Shown: piece after piece, positions 7,979 through 17,990 of the stretch
How the letters are laid out: each line of letters starts with the position of its first letter
Position numbering within the stretch: the first letter of the stretch is position 1
Origin: Rhodopseudomonas faecalis
GTDB taxonomy: Bacteria; Pseudomonadota; Alphaproteobacteria; Rhizobiales; Xanthobacteraceae
Assembly (NCBI RefSeq): GCF_003217325.1
Contig: NZ_QJTI01000008.1
Span: 96,764-160,763 of the forward strand
Length of the DNA: 64,000 nucleotides
Reading direction: 5' to 3'
Position numbers and translations under genes: made by a program
The notes under the pieces: model-generated
Database searches by the model: none
The model's input: only the letters and a program-made list of their open reading frames with translations
Told to the model about the DNA's origin: nothing

Positions 7979-10482
7979 GGCAGGGGCTCCTTTTCTTGGC
8001 TGTCATCTGGATGGATTTGATCTGGCGCGACCGGCCGAGCAGGCTCTGTCCGTTCGACAAGATTGGTAAGGTTCGGGATCAGATCGACGGCCCATTCGAC
8101 GCCGCGATCGCGCAGCCAGGCCGCGAGAAAACCGTCCTGCCCATGCTCGGAGACGAGTTCGGCGATACGGGTCTGATCGGATTTGGATGATGCGGCGCAG
8201 AGCGCGAGACCGACTTCGCTGAGGCCAAGCTCGAACAGGCGATTGCCGCGCCGCGATTGGCAGTAATAGTCCCGCTTGGGCGTGGCCCGCGCGAGGATCT
8301 CGATTTGCCGGTCATTGAGGCCGAAGCGGCGGTAGATTGCCGTGATCTGCGGCTCGATGGCGCGTTCATTCGGGAGAAGCAGCCGCGTCGGGCAGCTTTC
8401 GATGATGGAGGGCGCGATATTGCTGCCGTCAATGTCCGAGAGCGACTGCGTGGCGAAGATGACGGAAGCGTTCTTCTTCCTGAGTGTCTTCAGCCATTCG
8501 CGGAGCTGGTTGGCGAACCCCTCATCATCGAGCGCCAGCCAGCCTTCGTCGATGATGAGCAGGGTTGGCCGACCGTCGAGCCGGTCGCCGATCCGATGAA
8601 ACAGATAGGACAGGACGGCAGGCGCAGCCCCAGTGCCGACCAGCCCCTCGATCTCGAAGGCCTGTACATCGGCTGATCCGAGATGTTCGGCCTCGGCGTC
8701 GAGCAACCGGCCATAGGCGCCGCCAATGCAGTAAGGGCGCAACGCCTGTTTCAGATCGTTGGATTGCAGCAGCACGGCAAGGCCGGTGATGGTCCGTTCC
8801 CCCGCCGGGGCGGATGCCAGCGATGTCAGCGCCGTCCAGATGTGCTCCTTCACCTCCGGCGTGATGCTCATGCCTTCACGCATCAGGATCGCGGCGATCC
8901 AGTCAGCGGCCCATGACCGTTCATAGGCATCATCGATCCGCGCCAGCGGTTGCAGGGAAACGGAAACCTCCGATCCCTCGGTCAATCCACCGCCGAGATC
9001 ATGCCAGTCGCCACCCATGGCGAGCGCGGATGCCCGGATCGATCCTCCGAAATCGAAAGCGAAAATCTGGCTGCGATCATAGCGGCGAAATTGCAACGCC
9101 ATCAGCGCCAGCAGCACGGACTTGCCCGCGCCGGTCGGGCCGACGACGAGGGTATGGCCCACGTCGCCGACATGAAGGGAAAGCCGGAACGGAGTCGAAC
9201 CTTCGGTCTTGCCGTATAGCAAGGGGGGCGCTCCGAGATGCTCGTTCCGTTCCGGCCCCGCCCACACGGCCGATAGAGGGATCATGTGGGCGAGGTTGAG
9301 CGTCGAGATCGGCGGCTGCCGGACATTGGCGTAGGCATGTCCGGGGATCGAGCCTAGCCAGGCATCGACGGCATTGACGGTTTCCGGCATAACCGTGAAG
9401 TCACGGCCCTGAATGATCTTCTCGACCAGACGCAGCTTCTCGTCGGCGATACGGGGATCGGCGTCCCAGACGGTGACGGTTGCTGTGACATAGGCCATGC
9501 CGGCGACGTCAGCGCCCAGTTCCTGCAAGGCCATGTCGGCATCGAGCGCCTTGTTGGACGCATCGGTGTCCACCAGCGCCGATTGCTCGTTGGTCATCAC
9601 CTCTTTCAGGATCGCGGCGATGCTCTTGCGCTTGGCGAACCACTGGCGGCGGATTTTGGTGAGGAGCTTCGTCGCGTCCGTCTTGTCCATCAGGATGGCG
9701 CGGGTGGACCAGCGATACGGGAACGCGAGCCGGTTCATCTCGTCGAGCAGGCCGGGCGTGGTCGCAGTCGGAAAGCCTATGATGGTCAGGATCCGCAGAT
9801 GCTGATCGCCCAGGCGCGGCTCAAGTCCGCCGGTCAGGGGCTGGTCGGCGAGCATCGCGTCGAGGTGCATGGGCACTTCGGGCACGCGCACGCGATGGCG
9901 GTTGGTCGAGATTGTGGAATGCAGATAGGTCAGCGTGCCCGCGTCATCGAGCCAGCGGCATTCCGGCATGAAGCCGTCCAGCAACGCCAGCACGCGGTCG
10001 GTGCGGTCGATGAAGCCGCGCAGCAGCTCATGCGGATTGACGCCGGATTGCTCACGGCCTTCATAAAGCCAAGTCTCGGCGCGTGCGGCATCTTCGGCGG
10101 GCGGAAGCCAGAGGAAGGTCAGGAAATAGCCCGACACGAAATGCGTGCCCGCTTCCTCGAAGGCAGCTTTGCGCTCGGCATCGACCAGAGCGGAGGCCGG
10201 ATCAGGAAATTGGTTGCCGGGATAGGTCGCGGCTTCGCTTCGTTGTGCCTCAACAAAGATCGACCAGCCGGAACCGAGGCGGCGCACAGCGTTGTTGATA
10301 CGCCCGGCGACCGCGACCAGTTCGGCGGCAACAGCGGAATCCAGATCCGGCCCGCGAAACTTCGCAGTCCTCTGGAAACTGCCGTCCTTGTTCAGTACGA
10401 CGCCCGAGCCAACCAGCGCGGCCCAGGGCAAGAAATCCGCGAGGCGGGTGGCGGTACGGCGATATTCTGTGAGGTTCATCAT
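7975..10482 (-). CDS. trbE: Conjugal transfer ATPase TrbE (VirB4-like)
   Basis: 835 aa. An N-terminal CagE/TrbE/VirB domain is followed by a C-terminal RecA-like ATPase. The Walker A is VVGPTGAGKSVLL (about residue 430) and the Walker B is TLLIIDEGWLAL. The open frame continues 63 codons upstream, but that part overlaps trbD. The MMNLTEYRR start, 10 bp after trbD, matches family length. VirB4 ATPases energise pilus assembly and substrate transfer at the inner membrane. Confidence 0.96.
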   Translation of the reverse strand: MMNLTEYRRTATRLADFLPWAALVGSGVVLNKDGSFQRTAKFRGPDLDSAVAAELVAVAGRINNAVRRLGSGWSIFVEAQRSEAATYPGNQFPDPASALVDAERKAAFEEAGTHFVSGYFLTFLWLPPAEDAARAETWLYEGREQSGVNPHELLRGFIDRTDRVLALLDGFMPECRWLDDAGTLTYLHSTISTNRHRVRVPEVPMHLDAMLADQPLTGGLEPRLGDQHLRILTIIGFPTATTPGLLDEMNRLAFPYRWSTRAILMDKTDATKLLTKIRRQWFAKRKSIAAILKEVMTNEQSALVDTDASNKALDADMALQELGADVAGMAYVTATVTVWDADPRIADEKLRLVEKIIQGRDFTVMPETVNAVDAWLGSIPGHAYANVRQPPISTLNLAHMIPLSAVWAGPERNEHLGAPPLLYGKTEGSTPFRLSLHVGDVGHTLVVGPTGAGKSVLLALMALQFRRYDRSQIFAFDFGGSIRASALAMGGDWHDLGGGLTEGSEVSVSLQPLARIDDAYERSWAADWIAAILMREGMSITPEVKEHIWTALTSLASAPAGERTITGLAVLLQSNDLKQALRPYCIGGAYGRLLDAEAEHLGSADVQAFEIEGLVGTGAAPAVLSYLFHRIGDRLDGRPTLLIIDEGWLALDDEGFANQLREWLKTLRKKNASVIFATQSLSDIDGSNIAPSIIESCPTRLLLPNERAIEPQITAIYRRFGLNDRQIEILARATPKRDYYCQSRRGNRLFELGLSEVGLALCAASSKSDQTRIAELVSEHGQDGFLAAWLRDRGVEWAVDLIPNLTNLVERTEPARPVAPDQIHPDDSQEKEPLP

Positions 10483-10492
10483 GGCCGCGCCC

Positions 10493-10774
10493 TCACACCG
10501 ACAGATGACCGGGGATGCGCAGATGCCTACGCCCGACCTCGACGAAGAGCGGATCGCGTTTGGCAGCCCATACCGCGAGGAAATGACCGACTGCCCAGAT
10601 GGCGATGCCAACCAGCCAGAGACGGAGGCCGAGGCCGACGGCGCCGGCCAGTGTGCCGTTGACAATGGCAATCGAACGCGGTGCGCCGCCGAGCAGGATA
10701 TGCTCGGTCAGCGCCCGGTGAACCGGGATGGAGAAGCCCGGCACCGTATCGAGCTGTTCAAACCCGCCCGCCAT
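10493..10774 (-). CDS. trbD: Conjugal transfer protein TrbD (VirB3-like)
   Basis: 93 aa from an ATG at 10,774. It has the VirB3 pattern: a conserved PGFSIPVHRALTEHILLGG segment, then two hydrophobic helices (AGAVGLGLRLWLVGIAIWAV). The start overlaps the trbC stop by 1 bp. The longer frame reaching 11,242 runs antisense-like through trbC and is not used. VirB3 works with VirB4 at the inner membrane. Confidence 0.93.
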   Translation of the reverse strand: MAGGFEQLDTVPGFSIPVHRALTEHILLGGAPRSIAIVNGTLAGAVGLGLRLWLVGIAIWAVGHFLAVWAAKRDPLFVEVGRRHLRIPGHLSV

Positions 10775-11106
10775 CAGATGAGCGCCCCGCCGCCGAACGA
10801 GAAGAACGACAGGAAGAAGCTCGACGCGGCGAAGGCGATCGACAGACCGAAGACGATCTGGATCAGGCGGCGGAAGCCGCCGGAGGTATCGCCGAAGGCC
10901 AGCGCCAGGCCGGTGGCGATGATGACGATGACGGCGATGATCTTGGCGACAGGACCTTCGATCGACTGGAGGATCGACTGAAGCGGGGCCTCCCAGGGCA
11001 TGGAGGAGCCGGAGGCGTGTGCGGCAGGCGCCAGCATCAAACTGATGGAAACAGTGGCAGCGGCGGTTGCCATGATGCGGCAGCCGCGTGAAATCGTGCG
11101 GATCAT
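10774..11106 (-). CDS. trbC: Conjugal transfer pilin TrbC (VirB2-like)
   Basis: 110 aa. A signal-like N-terminus (ATAAATVSISLMLAPAAHAS) is followed by two hydrophobic helices separated by a short loop, with IAVIVIIATGLALAFGDTSG as the hallmark VirB2 segment. This is the major conjugative pilin precursor. It overlaps trbB by 4 bp. Confidence 0.94.
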   Translation of the reverse strand: MIRTISRGCRIMATAAATVSISLMLAPAAHASGSSMPWEAPLQSILQSIEGPVAKIIAVIVIIATGLALAFGDTSGGFRRLIQIVFGLSIAFAASSFFLSFFSFGGGALI

Positions 11107-12110
11107 GAAGGGTTCCCTTTCGAGGTGGTGGCCAAAGTGATGGGATGCGTGATGGCGTAGTCGCCGTCCGGTCCCAGCCCATCGACGCGGGCGAGTTCGA
11201 CCAGGCGGCGGGACGATCCACGTCCGGCAAGAACGGCGACAAGGTCGATGGTCTCGGCGATCAGGGCCCGCGGGACGGTGATGACGGCTTCCTGGATGAG
11301 CTGTTCGAGGCGGCGCAGCGCACCAATACCGGAACCGGCATGGATGGTGCCGATCCCGCCGGGATGTCCCGTCCCCCAGGCTTTGAGCAGATCGAGGGCT
11401 TCGGACCCGCGCACCTCCCCGACCGGGATGCGATCAGGACGCAGGCGCAGCGAGGAGCGCACCAGATCGGAGAGCGTCGCCACGCCATCCTTGGTGCGCA
11501 TGGCGACGAGATTGGGCGCGGCGCATTGCAGTTCGCGCGTGTCTTCAATGATCACGACGCGATCCGAAGTCTTGGCGACTTCTGCCAGCAGCGCGTTGGT
11601 CAGCGTGGTTTTTCCGGTCGAGGTGCCGCCCGCGACAAGGATATTGGCGCGCGTGGCGACGTTCAGGCGCAACACCTCGGCCTGAGCGCTGGTCATAATT
11701 CCGGCGCTTACATAGTCGTCGAGCGTAAACACCGCGACGGCGGGCTTGCGTATGGCGAAAGCGGGTGCTGCGACCACCGGCGGCAGCAGGCCCTCGAAAC
11801 GCTCTCCGGTCTCAGGCAGTTCGGCCGAGACCCGCGGATTGCGGGCATGAACCTCGGCGCCGACATGATGGGCGACCAGCCTGACGATCCGCTCGCCATC
11901 GGCCGCCGACAGCCTCTCCCCCGTATCGGCCAGACCTTCGGAGAGCCGATCCACCCAGATGCGGCCATCGGGATTCAGCATCACCTCGACCACAGCTGGA
12001 TCTTCCAGAAAGCGAGCAATCGATGCCCCGAGTGCGGTGCGCAACATCCGCGCACCACGCGCAATCGTCTCGGGCTTCTGATGTGATGCGGTCATGGCGG
12101 CCCCATTCAT
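11103..12110 (-). CDS. trbB: P-type conjugative transfer ATPase TrbB (VirB11-like)
   Basis: 335 aa. A VirB11/GspE secretion ATPase with Walker [17 protein letters not shown], the Asp-box [12 protein letters not shown] and a C-terminal [14 protein letters not shown]is-box. The first ATG is used here; a second in-frame ATG 15 bp inside (TASHQKPET) is equally plausible. First gene of the trb operon after a 131-bp gap, so a promoter probably lies at 12,111-12,241. Confidence 0.95.
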   Translation of the reverse strand: MNGAAMTASHQKPETIARGARMLRTALGASIARFLEDPAVVEVMLNPDGRIWVDRLSEGLADTGERLSAADGERIVRLVAHHVGAEVHARNPRVSAELPETGERFEGLLPPVVAAPAFAIRKPAVAVFTLDDYVSAGIMTSAQAEVLRLNVATRANILVAGGTSTGKTTLTNALLAEVAKTSDRVVIIEDTRELQCAAPNLVAMRTKDGVATLSDLVRSSLRLRPDRIPVGEVRGSEALDLLKAWGTGHPGGIGTIHAGSGIGALRRLEQLIQEAVITVPRALIAETIDLVAVLAGRGSSRRLVELARVDGLGPDGDYAITHPITLATTSKGNPS

Positions 12111-12130
12111 GGCGGGACGCGCAAAAGACG

Positions 12131-12147
12131 GACCCCGGATTGGGGTC
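12131..12147. terminator. Small hairpin between copG-like gene and trbB
   Basis: GACCCC-ggatt-GGGGTC forms a 6-bp stem in the 131-bp gap before trbB. On the minus strand it is followed, a few bases on, by TCTTTT. It could end readthrough from copG or act as an attenuator. The short stem makes this tentative. Confidence 0.3.
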
Positions 12148-12241
12148 GATTAAAAGAACCTGATTTAGGGCCGTTTCAACAGATGTTTACGCGTGTGCGG
12201 GCATCGGCGGCGCGGGGCGGCAAATAGGATGGATCGAAAGT

Positions 12242-12703
12242 TCAGAGCTGGTTTCCACCCGCTTCGGACTGGCCTTGTGACGAAAGATCGTGAAGCGAAT
12301 CCATATCCCGCGACAACTCTTTCAGGAATCTGTCGCCGGAAGCCAGGCGCTTGCCCAGCGTCTGCATGAAGCCTTCGAAGCGCTCGTTGCCCTTGATGCG
12401 CGCCGATTGTTTCGCGCTATCTGACAGCGGCGGCGTCATGGTGAGCCAGAATTGTACGAACAGCGAAAGCGTCTCGCCGAGGATGGCGACATCTTCGTCC
12501 AGCATATCGAACTGGCGGCCAAGCTTATCCAGGCGTCGCGACATTGCGGCTTCCAGCCGTTCGGTCGTGTCACCGGACAGGAAGGATGCTACCGCAGCCT
12601 CGATCACTGCGGATTTTGAAACATTGCGACGCAGCGCCAGGCCTTCGACCTGCTTCAGCAGATCCGGGGAGAAGTAGACATTCATGCGGGTGCGGCTCGT
12701 CAT
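12242..12703 (-). CDS. CopG-family ribbon-helix-helix protein of the traG locus
   Basis: 153 aa from the ATG at 12,703, which has GAGAAGGAAG upstream; the frame could also open at a TTG 18 bp earlier. The N-terminus has a ribbon-helix-helix signature (TRMNVYFSPDLLKQVEGLAL, then KSAVIEAAVASFL). The rest is a helical extension. This protein accompanies traG in Trb-type ICEs. Its gene starts 14 bp after the traG stop. A role as accessory DNA-binding protein at oriT or as local repressor is inferred from position. Confidence 0.82.
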   Translation of the reverse strand: MTSRTRMNVYFSPDLLKQVEGLALRRNVSKSAVIEAAVASFLSGDTTERLEAAMSRRLDKLGRQFDMLDEDVAILGETLSLFVQFWLTMTPPLSDSAKQSARIKGNERFEGFMQTLGKRLASGDRFLKELSRDMDSLHDLSSQGQSEAGGNQL

Positions 12704-12717
12704 GCCTGTCTTCCTTC

Positions 12718-14706
12718 TCAAATGTCGATACCGTCATTGGGGTCAAGTGATGCCTGCCGCGCGACCATGCGCATCCGCTCGCGCATGGCGCGGGCCTTGG
12801 CGGCATCGACGTCGGGCTCATCATCGAGAAAGTCGAACTCCTGCGATGGCGGCGGTGGTGGCGGGATGATTTCCTCATGCTCGGGAAGCTCCGGCTCACG
12901 CCGGATACCGGCATTGGCAGGATCGTCGTCGGACGTGTTCGACGCGGGTTCGTGGCCAGCCGCGGGCGTAACAACACGGCTCGCCCAGTCGTCTGGTGCA
13001 GATGTTGCCATTTTCACCGACTGCTTTTTTAGATCGGGCGGCGGCAACACCCGTTCCTGAAACCGGGCATCGGCATAGTAGCGCGCCTTGGCGGCGCGGA
13101 TGGGCGGCACACCCGCTACCATGACGATCTCGTCGGTTGGCGGAAGCTGCATGATCTCGCCCGGTGTCAGGAGCGGCCGCGCCGTTTCCTGCCGTGAAAC
13201 CATGAGATGCCCGAGCCAGGGCGCGAGGCGATGACCGGCATAGTTGGTGGAATCGCGCATTTCTGTCGCCGTGCCGAGCGCGTCGCTGATCCGCTTGGCG
13301 GTGCGTTCATCATTGGCAGCAAAGGCGACACGCACATGGCAGTTGTCGAGAATGGCGTTGTTCTGCCCGTAGGCCCGTTCGATCTGGTTGAGCGACTGCG
13401 CAATCAGGAATGCTTTCAGGCCGTAGCCGGCCATGAAGGCCAGTGCCGATTCAAAGAAATCCAGCCGTCCGAGCGCGGGAAACTCGTCCAGCATCAACAG
13501 CAGGCGATGGCGCTTGCCGGAGGTTTCCAGTTCCTCGGTCAGCCGCCGCCCGACCTGATTGAGGATAAGGCGGATCAGCGGTTTTGTGCGATTGATGTCC
13601 GAGGGCGGTACGACGAGGTAGAGGCTGACAGGTTCTTTTGCTCCGACCAGGTCAGCAATGCGCCAGTCGCAGCGGGCCGTCACGCGGGCCACGACCGGAT
13701 CCCGGTAGAGGCCGAGAAAGGACATCGCCGTGGACAGCACGCCGGAGCGTTCGTTCTCGGACTTGTTCAGCAGCTCGCGTGCCGACGAGGCGATGACGGG
13801 ATGCACACCGGCTTCACCCAGATGCGGCGTGTCCATCATGGCGCGCAAGGTTGCCTCGACCGGTCGGCGGGGATCGGACAGAAAACTCGCGACGCCGGCC
13901 AGCGTCTTGTCCTTCTCGGCGTAAAGGACATGCAGGATGGCGCCGACCAGTAGCGAATGGCTGGTCTTTTCCCAATGGTTACGCTTGTCGAGGCTGCCTT
14001 CGGGATCGACCAGAATATCCGCGATGTTCTGCACATCGCGGACTTCCCATTCCCCCTGACGGACTTCCAGCAGCGGGTTGTAAGCTGCGGAATGCACATT
14101 GGTCGGATCGAACAGCAGGACGCGGCCATGGCAGGACCGGAAGCCTGCCGTCAGATTCCAGTTCTCCCCCTTGATGTCATGGACGATGCAGCTTCCCGGC
14201 CAGGTCAGCAGCGTCGGCACCACGAGACCGACCCCCTTGCCCGATCGGGTGGGCGCGAAGCAAAGGACATGCTCAGGTCCGTCATGTCGTAGATAGTCCT
14301 TGCTGTGTCTTCCCAGGACCACGCCATCGGGGCCGAGCAATCCGGCAGCATGGATTTCCTTGTCCTCGGCCCATCGGGCCGAACCATAGGTGGCGACGTT
14401 GCGCGCCTCGCGCGCCCGGATGATGGACATGAAGAAGGCGGCGGCGATAGCGAACAACGCCCCGGACGTGGCGATGAACGCGCCCTCGGTGAAAATACCA
14501 GGCGCATAGGCGTCGAAGGAAAACCACCACCAGAAGAAGGCCGGAGGATAATAGATCGGCCATCCCGCGACATCGAACCATGGAGTCCCGAGCTGGGGCT
14601 GAAAGCCAAGGCGAAAGGCCACCCATTGTGTCGAAGTCCAGACCATCACCAGGACAATGGTGAACACGACAATGATCTGGCCCCAGAGTATTCGGCCTCC
14701 ACGCAT
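12718..14706 (-). CDS. traG: Conjugal transfer coupling protein TraG (VirD4-like)
   Basis: 662 aa. Start taken at the ATG 14,706, which has TTGGAG 7 nt upstream; a TTG six codons earlier also opens the frame. Two to three N-terminal membrane helices precede a VirD4/TraD ATPase with Walker A FAPTRSGKGVGLVVP and Walker B LLLMLDEFPALG. The C-terminus is acidic with PPPPP. Coupling proteins hand the relaxosome to the T4SS. A 186-bp gap separates it from the relaxase gene upstream. Confidence 0.95.
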   Translation of the reverse strand: MRGGRILWGQIIVVFTIVLVMVWTSTQWVAFRLGFQPQLGTPWFDVAGWPIYYPPAFFWWWFSFDAYAPGIFTEGAFIATSGALFAIAAAFFMSIIRAREARNVATYGSARWAEDKEIHAAGLLGPDGVVLGRHSKDYLRHDGPEHVLCFAPTRSGKGVGLVVPTLLTWPGSCIVHDIKGENWNLTAGFRSCHGRVLLFDPTNVHSAAYNPLLEVRQGEWEVRDVQNIADILVDPEGSLDKRNHWEKTSHSLLVGAILHVLYAEKDKTLAGVASFLSDPRRPVEATLRAMMDTPHLGEAGVHPVIASSARELLNKSENERSGVLSTAMSFLGLYRDPVVARVTARCDWRIADLVGAKEPVSLYLVVPPSDINRTKPLIRLILNQVGRRLTEELETSGKRHRLLLMLDEFPALGRLDFFESALAFMAGYGLKAFLIAQSLNQIERAYGQNNAILDNCHVRVAFAANDERTAKRISDALGTATEMRDSTNYAGHRLAPWLGHLMVSRQETARPLLTPGEIMQLPPTDEIVMVAGVPPIRAAKARYYADARFQERVLPPPDLKKQSVKMATSAPDDWASRVVTPAAGHEPASNTSDDDPANAGIRREPELPEHEEIIPPPPPPSQEFDFLDDEPDVDAAKARAMRERMRMVARQASLDPNDGIDI

Positions 14707-14892
14707 ATAAGCTCCAATCGACAAAAGAGTCGGAGCCGATCAGAGAATAGGCGTTTTCGAAAGTCGCAACAGGAAAGGCCGAGCCGCAGCGCTGCCGGAT
14801 ATCATCGGCGGCACATCGGACAGGTTCGCGCAAGAGTCGTCCAGATGTCGACATTTCCAGAACAATTCACGCGGCACCAGAGCAGCGAAGGC

Positions 14893-16962
14893 TCAGATCC
14901 CCAGCCCTCGTGTCCGTCCTAACTGCCAGGATACCGATCCACCCTGCACGACGCCCATCACCTCACGGCCGAGCTGGCGGTCGATCACTGGCCGCCATGG
15001 GACAAGAGTGAACTCGTGGCTCTTTTCGACAATGGCGAACTTGCCGCTCGATAGATGTGCGGTCCCGGTGAACTTGCCGCTGATATTTTCGCCGTCGGCA
15101 ACCGCCCGGAACGGCAAGCCTTTGCTGCTGGCCATTTCCGCACCGACGCGGGCCACTTCCCTTTCTCGCAGATTGGCGAGCAGGTTGCGCCGATAGAGGA
15201 TGCGTCCATTCTGCTGCCGCGTGGCATCGCCCTGTGCGATATGGTGTTCACGCCGCTGGTCCATAGCCTCGCGCACCTGCTGGCCGAACCCTGCCGGGGT
15301 AAGGTCAGAGGCGTCCGGTGTGACCAATCGCCGGTCCAACCAGGTCGCGCCATCGGCGCCGATCTGCTTTTCCAGATCGAAGGTCGAGACGACACGGATG
15401 CTGGCTTGCCGGTTGCGACCGGCATCATAGGCGGTGGCGCGGCTCTCGAAGTCTTCCGGGATGCGCCACTGGTCGGTGTCGATCCGCTCGGCAATCCCGG
15501 CCCGGCGTAGCGACTCCAATCGCCGGACATGGGCATCGACATAGCCCTCATAGTCGCCACCCGGCACACGTCCCTCGAACTTCGCCTGTTCGAGGTGGCG
15601 GCTCGGTCGGTAGATACCATTTTCCGAGATCGCAGCGATGGTGCGATCAGAGGGACGTTGTGCTGTATCGGCGGGACCGACTTCCACGATGCTGCCGATC
15701 CGGGCATCTTCGACGCGGGCCGGATCAATGCCGGGAAGATGGTGCGTGCGCCCGTCGATCCCGTCGACCACGAGGGTCAGCTTTTCACCCATCTCATCGG
15801 TCAGATATTTGTCGACGACGCGGCCGGTGATGGGTGCCGCGGGTGCGGCATCGTGAAGCTGGAAGGTCATCGGATCACGTTCCTGCCCATCGGCCTTCAG
15901 CGCCTCTTGCATGTTACGGATGATGTCACCGCGCTCACCCAGTTCACGCAGCGCCGGTTCCATCTTCGCGCCAAGCTCCCAGACGCCGGGTGCGTGTTCG
16001 GTGGCCAGCCCCATCTTTTCCAGTTTGGCGAGACGGCGCAGACGAAGCGTGCGGTTGAACTGGCGGCGTGCATCGGCCGGTTCATGGCGCAGATCGAGGA
16101 ACCGTTCGTCGGCCTCCTCGGTCATGGCGCGGTCGATGCGGGTGAAACGGTCCTGATCGATTTCGGCAGACAGCTTACGGCTCTGCTCGATCTCGGTCAC
16201 GGGACCGAGTTCCAGCGTGGTCAGTTCGCTCGCCCGCTCACGAATTCCATTGGCGAGATAATCGCCATTGATGACCAGGTTCTCGCCCAGATCGTCCTTG
16301 CCCCGAACGATGACATGGACATGGGGATGGCCGGTATTGTGGTGATTGACCGCCACCCAATCGAGTTTCGTGCCAAGGTCGGCCTCGATGCGGTTCATCA
16401 GGTCGCGGGTGTGTTCGGTGAGGTCGGAAAGATCGGCGGCATCTTCGGGGGAAACGATAAAGCGGAACTGGTGACGATCATCCTTGCCGCGATCAAGGAA
16501 GGCATCTCCATCGGCACGATCGTCGGTGGCGGAATAAAGCTGACCACGCTCGCCATCACGCGATGTTCCGTCGCGCTGGATGTAGCGCAGATGGGCAGCA
16601 CCTTTGCCATTCTTCCCCGCGCTCTGAACGTATCGGGTTTTGACGACGACGCGACGCGCGCCAGCCGTACTGTGACGCCAGCCGCTCGACAGGGTTCGGG
16701 CGCGGACAAAGGCCGCACCACGACCACGCTTGACGCCCGGACCTTTGCCAGCCTGCGACGCCTTCCCGCTCTTTCCGGCCGAACCAGATGAAGGCGACGA
16801 AGAAGTCCGTGATGCGAATGATGATCTGCCGGGGCTGTTGCTATGCTGACGCGCCAGCTTCTTCGCCTGCGTCAGAAAGCTCTTCGCCTTGCCCGCCTTC
16901 GGCACGTCCGACCTGATGCGGCCAGGCTTCGGGCGAAAGCGGTTCTCGTCGTCGGCGCTCAT
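14893..16962 (-). CDS. rlxS: Relaxase/mobilization nuclease with DUF3363, RlxS/VirD2-like
   Basis: 689 aa from ATG 16,962 (an upstream TTG adds 10 residues). A basic Ser/Arg-rich N-terminus is followed by the MobP-type relaxase core with the metal-binding three-His motif VNHHNTGHPHVHVIVRG (about residues 205-225). DUF3363 fills the C-terminal half. This is the arrangement of RlxS of ICEMlSym-R7A-type elements. It nicks oriT and pilots the DNA strand. Long open frames on the other strand (to 420 aa) are GC-driven shadows. Confidence 0.93.
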   Translation of the reverse strand: MSADDENRFRPKPGRIRSDVPKAGKAKSFLTQAKKLARQHSNSPGRSSFASRTSSSPSSGSAGKSGKASQAGKGPGVKRGRGAAFVRARTLSSGWRHSTAGARRVVVKTRYVQSAGKNGKGAAHLRYIQRDGTSRDGERGQLYSATDDRADGDAFLDRGKDDRHQFRFIVSPEDAADLSDLTEHTRDLMNRIEADLGTKLDWVAVNHHNTGHPHVHVIVRGKDDLGENLVINGDYLANGIRERASELTTLELGPVTEIEQSRKLSAEIDQDRFTRIDRAMTEEADERFLDLRHEPADARRQFNRTLRLRRLAKLEKMGLATEHAPGVWELGAKMEPALRELGERGDIIRNMQEALKADGQERDPMTFQLHDAAPAAPITGRVVDKYLTDEMGEKLTLVVDGIDGRTHHLPGIDPARVEDARIGSIVEVGPADTAQRPSDRTIAAISENGIYRPSRHLEQAKFEGRVPGGDYEGYVDAHVRRLESLRRAGIAERIDTDQWRIPEDFESRATAYDAGRNRQASIRVVSTFDLEKQIGADGATWLDRRLVTPDASDLTPAGFGQQVREAMDQRREHHIAQGDATRQQNGRILYRRNLLANLREREVARVGAEMASSKGLPFRAVADGENISGKFTGTAHLSSGKFAIVEKSHEFTLVPWRPVIDRQLGREVMGVVQGGSVSWQLGRTRGLGI

Positions 16963-17275
16963 GAGCGCATCCCATGCCGTGTAGGCACGCAAACGACATA
17001 TATTCGGTTAGAGTGCCGGTCAAAACCCAGAAAAGCCAAGGCTTTGCGCCATATCGCGGCACGCGAGACCCAAAAGCAGGGTGCCGTGCGCCGCGCCCCA
17101 AAACAGTGTGCAGACAAGGGCTTGCCCAGAAACCGGCCCGACAGGGTGCCGGTTTCCTTTATCTTGCCCTCCGCCTTTCCTTCCCTTTTTGCCCTTCCTG
17201 CCGGGAATGCTGCCAGGCGCCCCCAAGCCTGACTGCACACCGGAAATGGACCGAACGAGCGCGAAAACGCCATGC
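16963..17275. other. Candidate oriT region upstream of the relaxase gene
   Basis: 313 bp without a convincing gene between the relaxase start and the transglycosylase stop. It holds an inverted repeat gaaaccggc (17,129-17,137) / gccggtttc (17,148-17,156) with a 10-nt loop, an adjacent pyrimidine-rich tract and several CAAAAC/GCGCC-type short motifs. In ICEMlSym-R7A-like elements oriT lies just upstream of rlxS. No nic site can be assigned by eye. Confidence 0.4.
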
Positions 17276-17986
17276 TCATGGCTTGTCGCCATCGCCCGCA
17301 AGGGCCACGAATATGCCGCTGTCCTGCGGTTCCTGAACGGCGGGATCGCGCAGAGAAACGGTTGCGTGGATGTCGCCCGACGGCTGATTTGCCGCCGCTG
17401 AAATGCCGCCGGATTGCGCAACGAAGAGCGGGGCTTCGCGCCAATCCGGTGGTGGTGGCGGCACGATTGTCGGCACATCGGGCGCAGTCGCATGCCCCAG
17501 AAGCGGCGCGAGCGTGGCGACATAGGCGCGCGTTTCTGCGGGCAAAACGCGGCCCGTCGCCAGATGCTCGTCATAGCGACCGGGACCGGCATTGTAGGCG
17601 GCAAGCATGGCCGCAACATTGCCGTAGCGGTTCCACATCTCGCGCAGATACGCCGTGCCTGCGAGGATGTTATCGCGCGGATCGTAAGGGTCGCGCCCGA
17701 GACCATGGCGGCGGCGCAGGCCCGCCCAGGTATCGGGCATGACCTGCATCAGTCCCATTGCACCCGCCGATGAGATGGCGCGTACATCGCCCGCGCTTTC
17801 CACACGCAGCACGGCCCGAATCCAGTGCTCTGGAATGCCGAAGCGCTGCGATGCCTCGGCAGTGAAAGCAGCATGGGGATGCGCGGTAACAGGCACGGGT
17901 TGCGGCGTGACCTGCGCAATGGCTGGCGTCAATCCGCTGCCAGCCGACAGAAGGGCCGTGAAGAGAAGAAGGGCGCGGGATCGCAT
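17276..17986 (-). CDS. Lytic transglycosylase (VirB1-like)
   Basis: 236 aa from ATG 17,986. A signal peptide (RALLLFTALLSAGSGLTPAI) precedes an SLT domain with catalytic Glu in IRAVLRVESAGD, then SSAGAMGLMQVMPDTW and AMLAAYNAGPGRYDEHL. It cuts peptidoglycan locally to let the conjugation apparatus through. The C-terminal 75 residues are Pro-rich and unconserved-looking. It lies 4 bp after the DUF736 stop. Confidence 0.93.
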   Translation of the reverse strand: MRSRALLLFTALLSAGSGLTPAIAQVTPQPVPVTAHPHAAFTAEASQRFGIPEHWIRAVLRVESAGDVRAISSAGAMGLMQVMPDTWAGLRRRHGLGRDPYDPRDNILAGTAYLREMWNRYGNVAAMLAAYNAGPGRYDEHLATGRVLPAETRAYVATLAPLLGHATAPDVPTIVPPPPPDWREAPLFVAQSGGISAAANQPSGDIHATVSLRDPAVQEPQDSGIFVALAGDGDKP

Positions 17987-17990
17987 GATC

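Noticed and set aside
9583..10662. 359-aa plus-strand frame
   Set aside because: Antisense to trbE and trbD.
15529..16791. 420-aa plus-strand frame
   Set aside because: Antisense to the relaxase gene; no family motif and no ribosome-binding site.
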